A DNA stretch of 64,000 nucleotides, taken from NCBI GenBank assembly GCA_050015455.1, contig JBEKBJ010000001.1:1-64000 (forward strand), written 5' to 3'. Source of the DNA: JAGDMS01 sp050015455 (lineage in GTDB: Bacteria; Desulfobacterota; Binatia; HRBIN30). The translations under genes were made by a program, and so were the position numbers. Of the stretch, positions 58,843 through 64,000 are shown piece by piece; the stretch's first letter is position 1, and every line of letters begins with the position of its first letter. The notes beneath the pieces were generated by a model. That model had not been told where the DNA came from, did no database searches, and saw nothing but the letters and a program-made list of their open reading frames with translations.

Positions 58843-58969
58843 GCGCCAAGAGCGAGAGACATTCGCGGGGCAGGGGGGGCACGATCAATCCACCCACCCT
58901 CGCCCCCGGATTGCCTTCGGACTCGTTTCGCACTATTCGAGAGCAACTCTGGTGTCTCGTGGAGGCGCG

Positions 58970-59944
58970 ATGATTAGTAAAGATATCCTTGAGAAGCTAC
59001 TCCCATCCGCATTTGGCGAAACGAACCTGCCGTTGCCCGGCAAGGGCTCCGGTAAAGTCCGCGATTGGTACGACCTGCCGGACGGCAACCGTCTGCTGGT
59101 CACCACCGACCGGCTCTCGGCATTTGACCGCATCCTGGCGCGCGTCCCGTACAAGGGCCAGGCGGTCAATCAACTCACGAACTGGTGGTTCGACCAGACC
59201 GCCGACATCATCGCCAACCACAAGGTCTCTGTCCCGGATCCGAATGCGGTCGTCGCGACGGTGGCTGAACCATTCCTGGTCGAGGTCGTCGTCCGGGGCT
59301 ACATCACCGGCGTGACGTCCACGGCGCTGTGGTACCGCTACGAGCTGGGGGAACGCGACATCTACGGCTATCACTTTCCGGAGGGCCTGAAGAAGAATTC
59401 CCCGCTGCCCGAGCCGATCCTTACCCCCACGACCAAAGGCGTCGGCGGATCGCACGACGAGCGCCTGACCTGCGCCGAGGTGGCTGAGAAGGGCCTCCTC
59501 GACAAGCGCACCTGGGACCAGCTGCAAGCCGCTGCGCTGGCGGTTTTCGCACGCGGCCAGGAACTTGCTACCAAGGCCGGGTTAATCCTGGTGGATACCA
59601 AGTACGAGTTCGGGCGAGCCACGGATGGCAGCGTCTTGCTGATTGACGAGGTTCACACGCCGGATTCGTCACGATTCTGGAAGGCAGATACGTATCCCGC
59701 TCGCTTCGCCGCCGGCGAGGAGCCGGAGAACTTCGATAAGGAATTTGTCCGTCTGGCCTATGCAGAGAAGGGTTACCGGGGCGACGGCGAAATCCCGCAG
59801 GTGCCCGCCGACCTTTGGGTGGCTGCCAGTGAACGCTACATCAAGATCTATGAGATGCTGGCCGGGAACACTCTCGAAGCCGGCAGTTATCCGGTCGAGC
59901 CGCGCCTGGTAGAGAACCTGCGCAAGGCCAAAATCCTAAAATGA
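58970..59944 (+). CDS. purC: phosphoribosylaminoimidazole-succinocarboxamide synthase (SAICAR synthetase)
   Basis: A 324-residue enzyme of purine synthesis joining CAIR and aspartate with ATP. Motifs are KGSGKVRDWYD (nucleotide loop), VTTDRLSAFDRIL, FLVEVVVRGYITG, LILVDTKYEFG and LIDEVHTPDSSRFW. It is of the longer (about 300-residue) type. The ATG at 58970 follows GGAGG four bases upstream. It looks like an isolated housekeeping gene. Confidence 0.95.
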   Translation: MISKDILEKLLPSAFGETNLPLPGKGSGKVRDWYDLPDGNRLLVTTDRLSAFDRILARVPYKGQAVNQLTNWWFDQTADIIANHKVSVPDPNAVVATVAEPFLVEVVVRGYITGVTSTALWYRYELGERDIYGYHFPEGLKKNSPLPEPILTPTTKGVGGSHDERLTCAEVAEKGLLDKRTWDQLQAAALAVFARGQELATKAGLILVDTKYEFGRATDGSVLLIDEVHTPDSSRFWKADTYPARFAAGEEPENFDKEFVRLAYAEKGYRGDGEIPQVPADLWVAASERYIKIYEMLAGNTLEAGSYPVEPRLVENLRKAKILK

Positions 59945-60102
59945 CCAATCGCCTCGATACAGGGCGTACAAAGTACAGGGCGAACGTCAGATAGTCTCGA
60001 CAGTGAGGACGAAAACTCTGCAAGGCAACTATTCGTCCGGCCAGCGGGCGTAGGGCGCTGCCCCGCGCGCACTACCGGCGAGGCCGAAAGTGGAGGACGG
60101 AC

Positions 60103-61218
60103 ATGATAAGAACCAGACTTTGTGAGCTGTTGGGAATCAAGCACCCGATCATCCAAGCAGGAATGGGTCCCTTCGGCACCAATAAGCTATGCATAGCGGT
60201 TGCCAACTCTGGGGCAGTGGGGCTGATCAGCTCAAGCGCGCTGGAAACCGCGAGCGCACCCGGGGAAGGCTACGACCAGTTCAGGAGAACCTTCGAGCCC
60301 GGCATGGAGGGTAGCTGCCCAGCCGAGACACTCAAGAACATTTTTCGCCACACCTTGGAGCGCACGGAAAAGTCAAAAGGGATTTTCGGACTGAACGCCT
60401 TGGTTTCCGCGGAGATCCTGGAGGGCGCGAGAGACGTGATCAAGGCGACGCTCGAGGTCAGGGAAGAAGACCCGAGAATGAGAGACAGGTTGAAGGTCAT
60501 CGTCACATCAGCTGGGAATCCCACGCCTTGGGCCGATTTGATCAAGCCATCTGGCGTCAAGTGGTTTCACGTGGTGCCTTCGGTCAAAGCGGCGAAAAAG
60601 GCGGTGGAAGCGGGATGCGACGGGATCATCGCATCGGGTCACGAAGGCGGTTTCCATACGGCCTGGGAGCCGGTGCACTCGATGATACTGCTCCCGGCAG
60701 TCGCCGAGACTTTTCCTGACCTGCCTGTCCTCGGTGCTGGCGGATTCTGCGATGGCAAGACCCTGGCCGCGGCTCTGGCGCTGGGAGCAGACGGCGTGCA
60801 AATGGGCACCCGGTTCCTGTGTACTCTGGAGTCGGACTTCGTGGGGCTGTGGAAGAACAGGATCCTGAAAGCCGGGGATCGGGGCACGTTGGTGGCGCGG
60901 GGGCTGGTCGGGCCCGCCCGGTATGTCAAGTCTCCCTTCGCCATCGAGGTTGCGGAGATGACCGCGACACATTCACCGGGGGTATTCACCGGCCGCCCGG
61001 ATGACATGTTTACGGTCCCGCTGGAACTGCTGCTCAAGGAGCGCGACGGCTTCATAGCTTCATACGCTGAGAACCCGGATGAGAACAAAGCGCTGACCGC
61101 CGGGGGAGAATGCGCGCAAAGAATCACGGACATGCCGCGGGTGGAGGACTTGATCGGCAGGATCGTCAGGGAGGCGGAGGATATCCTCAATACTCTGCCA
61201 TCAAAGGTTACGACTTGA
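60103..61218 (+). CDS. nitronate monooxygenase-like (NPD) flavoprotein
   Basis: A 371-residue FMN TIM-barrel protein of the nitronate monooxygenase/2-nitropropane dioxygenase family. Recognised segments are PIIQAGMGPFGTNKLCIAVANSGAVGLI, IASGHEGGFHTA, GAGGFCDGKTLAAALALGADGVQMGTRFL and VKSPFAIEVAEM. Members oxidise nitronates or act as enoyl reductases. The catalytic His region HEGG is present. ATG at 60103 follows GGAGGAC. Codons look slightly AT-richer than average for the window. Confidence 0.87.
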   Translation: MIRTRLCELLGIKHPIIQAGMGPFGTNKLCIAVANSGAVGLISSSALETASAPGEGYDQFRRTFEPGMEGSCPAETLKNIFRHTLERTEKSKGIFGLNALVSAEILEGARDVIKATLEVREEDPRMRDRLKVIVTSAGNPTPWADLIKPSGVKWFHVVPSVKAAKKAVEAGCDGIIASGHEGGFHTAWEPVHSMILLPAVAETFPDLPVLGAGGFCDGKTLAAALALGADGVQMGTRFLCTLESDFVGLWKNRILKAGDRGTLVARGLVGPARYVKSPFAIEVAEMTATHSPGVFTGRPDDMFTVPLELLLKERDGFIASYAENPDENKALTAGGECAQRITDMPRVEDLIGRIVREAEDILNTLPSKVTT

Positions 61219-61692
61219 CGCTCGTCAGAACGGGTGCCCAGGTAGATACTCGACGCCGGCCTGGGCTTGGCACATCGACCTTCAACGCGACTTTCGTGAA
61301 GAGTTGGTAACCCATGTCAGGTCTCCTTCGCCGGGTACAAAACGTGGCTATAGCCATCCACCATGGGGTTCCGATCGTGACCAAGGACCGACTGCTCCGG
61401 CCGTTGCACATCGTCAAGATGATCTGGTGATTGCAAGCGCGGGTAGCCACAGGCAATCCGGGGCAGCCCCGGGAGTTGACTTCGGACCTTCAGAAGCCGC
61501 CGAACAGCGAAGAATCTTAGCCCCGGTCAGCGGCCACGTCGCACCGCATGCGGCGCGCGGCGCTCTCGGTGGGCGCTGAGCAACTTCTCGGTGCCTGCAG
61601 CGTTGAAGTGATCAGAGAACCCGACGTGCGCAGCACGTTTGCAGGTCTGCCGCTTTCGCCTGATCTGCCTGAGCCCGGACCCGGAGTGTTCG
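61219..61692. other. intergenic region with decayed toxin-antitoxin remnants
   Basis: No intact gene. On the minus strand, GYQLFTKVALKVDVPSPG (about 61250-61320) resembles the start of a DUF4926-type protein before losing frame. On the plus strand a PIN-domain tail lies at 61314-61430. The remainder shows nothing recognisable. The region reads as a graveyard upstream of the FecR/DUF6600 gene. Confidence 0.4.
61314..61430 (+). pseudogene. VapC-type PIN toxin, C-terminal remnant
   Basis: A 38-codon frame from ATG 61314 reads NVAIAIHHGVPIVTKDRLLRPLHIVKMIW and stops at TGA 61428-61430. That is the standard last third of a VapC protein (AxAIxHxxPxVTxDxxLR...VxxIW). The front part with the first catalytic acids is absent. 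Confidence 0.55.
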
Positions 61693-63684
61693 ATGTTCAA
61701 GGAATTCGTGACGCTTGTAGCGGTCATGACGCTGGTCGGCTTCATCCCTCCCGTAACGGCCAGAACGGACGCCGCCACAGACCTTAGTCCGGCCGAGGCA
61801 GCCGCGAGCAGGACGCCGCCGCGCCTGAGCTTCGTCCAGGGAGAGGTTTCGTTCTGGCGGCCCGGTGCCGATGACTGGGCAGCGGCGCGTATCAACACTG
61901 CCCTGGAGGCGGGTGATGCCCTGTACACCGGAGCTGGCGCCAACCTCGAGGTGCAGGTCGGCCCAATGGCATTCTTGCGTGCCGCTGAACGCACAGAGGT
62001 TGGTTTGGAGGATCTAGAGCCAGACTTCGTGCAAATGAAGGTGACGTCCGGGCATGCTGCGCTTGACCTGCGGAGGTTGGATGCCGGGCAGACGCTCGAG
62101 TTGGACACGCCCAATGCGGCCATCAGCATCGACCGCTCCGGATACTACCGCATTGACGTCACCGCGGATTCGACCGCGCTCATCTCCCGGCGCGGCGGTC
62201 ATGCGACGGTGACACCTGCGGGCGGCGCCTGTGTTGATGTGGCAGGAAATGAAGAGACCGTCATTCAGGGTACTGAAGCGCCGCAAGTCTCGACTTACCA
62301 AGCGCCCAAGCTCGATGATTGGGACTGGTGGAACTACAACCGCACCGATTCTCTGCTCGCTTCAGGAAGCGGCAGCTACCTGCCGCCGGACATGTACGGT
62401 TCGCAAGAGTTGAGTCGGTACGGGACATGGCAGTACGCGGATCCCTACGGCCAGGTCTGGGTACCCAGTGACGTCGGGCCGACATGGGCACCGTATAGCG
62501 ACGGAGAGTGGATGTGGGATCCCTATTACAACTGGACGTGGGTTGATAATGCCCCCTGGGGTTGGGCACCGTACCATTACGGGCGGTGGGTTTACTGGAA
62601 CAACTGCTGGGCATGGGCGCCCGGGCCGGTCATCGCCAGTCCCGTGTGGGAGCCGGCGCTCGTCGGTTTCCTCGGCCTCCCCGGCTTCGGCATCGGTGTA
62701 GGTTTTGGAACGCCGATCGGTTGGGTGCCGCTGGGCTGGGGTGAGCCACTATGGCCCTGGTGGGGCGGGGTCGGATTCATCGGCGCGCCCTGTTGGCATG
62801 GTTGGTTTGGTCCTCACTTTTCCCATCACAGGTATTTCGACAACATCCACACGCCGAATGGTGTAGTCGCAGTGACGCATGACCGGTTCGGCAATGGAGC
62901 GGTGGAACGAGCGCGAATAGCCGACGTCCTGCGCTCGGTCGGTGCGCGGGGCTTTCAGCCGATCCATGGAGTCTTGCCCGTCAGGGCGGGACCGCAGAGC
63001 CTGGTGGCGGCAGCGGGTCGTGGGATCAGACCGCCCGATAGGGTGATGGACCGGCGTGTGGTAGCTACGCGCGCGCCCCGCATGCCGGCGGTCACACACG
63101 ATCCGGCCGCGATGCGGCTGGCATCGGCAATGAATCCTGCACCGTTGGTGGTACCCGCCGTGCAGCGCTGGATGGCGGCGACTGCCCCGAGCAGTCTGCG
63201 GCAGTCCCGACAGGCGCCTACGACGTTCCAGTCGGGAAAGGCGCGCCAGCTTGTGGCGCCGCCAAATGGAGACGCCAGGGGACAGCGGTCGATGAGTTCA
63301 CCGTCTAGGTTCACACTGCCGCCGGTGCCACACAGTGGACTGGCAGCGCGCCAAGGGTTTCCGCAACAGCAAGGTAACCGGCGAGGGGGTTTTGCGTTCG
63401 CATCCCGATTGGGGCCGCAGTCGGGACGCCCGGCCGGTCCGGTTGGAACATTCTCGGTGGTCCGTCTGCCGGGACAAGCCGAGCAGCCGCGAGTGGCCCA
63501 GCCACGAGTGGTGCAGCCACAGATAGCCTCGCCGCGATTTTCGGCACCAGCCATGAGCGCTACGCACTTCGAAGCGCCGCGGGCACCCGTCTTCAGGGCG
63601 CCGTCAGGGTTCGGCGGCGGGCGCCTTGGCGGCGGACACTTCGGCGGCGGCCGCGTGGCCGCCGGCGGCTTCGCCCGCCGCTGA
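61693..63684 (+). CDS. exported FecR-domain/DUF6600 protein
   Basis: A 663-residue exported protein. Signal peptide (VTLVAVMTLVGFIPPVTA), a FecR-like domain (about 45-205: LSFVQGEVSFWRPG, EAGDALYTGAGANLEVQVG, QTLELDTPNAAISID), and a Trp/Tyr-rich DUF6600 region. The latter has YGTWQYADPYGQVWVPSDVG, WMWDPYYNWTWVDNAPWGWAPYHYGRW and WAWAPGPV at about 270-350. It ends in a low-complexity C-terminus rich in Pro, Gln and Gly-Gly repeats (GGGRLGGGHFGGGR). DUF6600 proteins occur in exported FecR contexts without known function; the ATG at 61693 follows GGAG. Confidence 0.85.
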   Translation: MFKEFVTLVAVMTLVGFIPPVTARTDAATDLSPAEAAASRTPPRLSFVQGEVSFWRPGADDWAAARINTALEAGDALYTGAGANLEVQVGPMAFLRAAERTEVGLEDLEPDFVQMKVTSGHAALDLRRLDAGQTLELDTPNAAISIDRSGYYRIDVTADSTALISRRGGHATVTPAGGACVDVAGNEETVIQGTEAPQVSTYQAPKLDDWDWWNYNRTDSLLASGSGSYLPPDMYGSQELSRYGTWQYADPYGQVWVPSDVGPTWAPYSDGEWMWDPYYNWTWVDNAPWGWAPYHYGRWVYWNNCWAWAPGPVIASPVWEPALVGFLGLPGFGIGVGFGTPIGWVPLGWGEPLWPWWGGVGFIGAPCWHGWFGPHFSHHRYFDNIHTPNGVVAVTHDRFGNGAVERARIADVLRSVGARGFQPIHGVLPVRAGPQSLVAAAGRGIRPPDRVMDRRVVATRAPRMPAVTHDPAAMRLASAMNPAPLVVPAVQRWMAATAPSSLRQSRQAPTTFQSGKARQLVAPPNGDARGQRSMSSPSRFTLPPVPHSGLAARQGFPQQQGNRRGGFAFASRLGPQSGRPAGPVGTFSVVRLPGQAEQPRVAQPRVVQPQIASPRFSAPAMSATHFEAPRAPVFRAPSGFGGGRLGGGHFGGGRVAAGGFARR

Positions 63685-63790
63685 CACACACCCCGGCCGC
63701 TTTGTGGCTGAGCCACTTGTCTGAAAAGCCCTCTTGCAATCTGCGCCTGCTCCGCGTTATGGCGGAGCCAAAGGTTTGGACGTACGGGAA

Positions 63791-64000
63791 ATGAGTGAAG
63801 CGCTACGGCAGTTTGCAGCGGTCGCAGCGCGTCCTGATGCCGGCATCGACGTGGCCGAGGCGGCGTTGCTGATCGCGTGGGAGGAGTATCCGGATCTCGA
63901 CGTGGGCGCCTACTTGCGGCGCCTGGAGGCGCTGGCGGCGGCGGCGCGACCGCGTGTGCATCCTGAGTCACCGGCGGCGGAGCAAATCGCTCAACTCAAT
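63791..64000 (+). CDS. SirB1-like transglutaminase-core protein, 5' part only
   Basis: Seventy codons run to the window edge from ATG 63791. The N-terminus (LRQFAAVAARPDAGIDVAEAALLIAWEEYPDLDVGAYLRRLEALAAAA) is typical of SirB1-like proteins with transglutaminase-core and TPR domains, whose function is unknown. GGGAA is just upstream. The rest is outside the window. Confidence 0.75.
   Translation, partial: MSEALRQFAAVAARPDAGIDVAEAALLIAWEEYPDLDVGAYLRRLEALAAAARPRVHPESPAAEQIAQLN

Noticed and set aside
61110..61310. Frame across the end of the nitronate monooxygenase-like gene
   Set aside because: It is out of frame within the enzyme and continues only briefly; no support as a gene.

Overview
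The window is high-GC, densely coded bacterial DNA. Several traits together fit a soil or groundwater bacterium related to the old delta-proteobacteria, such as Desulfobacterota or Candidatus Binatota. These are secreted proteins that join dockerin-like EF-hand repeats to long Thr/Pro linkers, a myxobacterial-type Cys-rich repeat, a tandem family III CoA transferase, and many small toxin-antitoxin remnants. The lineage is an inference from gene style. I saw no rRNA, tRNA or CRISPR array.

Layout. 0-3 kb: a possible lipoprotein running off the left edge, then ligA and acylphosphatase, probably leaderless. 3-23.5 kb: a surface or exported-protein region with a tandem pair of dockerin/Thr-Pro/PPC-like proteins, a YVTN propeller lipoprotein, a TPR/beta-barrel protein with a FecR protein, and a small alanine-zipper lipoprotein. 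After holA and a two-domain CoA transferase come three more secreted proteins on the minus strand. 23.6-33.2 kb: a transport region. A minus-strand operon encodes a PadR-PBP regulator, a TiaS-like DDTD protein, a complete ECF transporter (fused A-A, T, S) and a TonB-dependent receptor. It diverges from modABC. This looks like an outer-to-inner membrane import route placed under the same regulatory region as molybdate uptake, and it is the best candidate here for an undescribed system.

33-45 kb: mostly housekeeping or metabolic genes: a small membrane protein, a HAD phosphatase, a thioesterase-like protein, a DUF374 acyltransferase, an orphan secretin N0-domain protein, OsmC, TldD/TldE, a sigma-54 activator without a DNA-binding domain, a SorC-type regulator and a carboxymuconolactone decarboxylase-like protein. 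45-51 kb: an accessory island with VapBC, HigBA (toxin truncated at a hairpin repeat), a truncated DUF2779 protein, DUF433 with a beheaded toxin, and a BrnT-like/XRE/unknown operon. A WYL regulator diverging from a ClpP-fold protease follows. 52.8-64 kb: endonuclease V, a PilT-like ATPase, acyl-CoA dehydrogenase, then a mosaic of decayed acyl-CoA dehydrogenase pieces that each carry the same 41-bp hairpin element. This is followed by Phd/VapC, purC, a nitronate monooxygenase-like gene, a FecR/DUF6600 exported protein and the start of a SirB1-like gene.

Starts were chosen from ribosome binding sites, operon overlaps and domain boundaries. Functions are from recognised motifs and family resemblance read by eye; no search was run.
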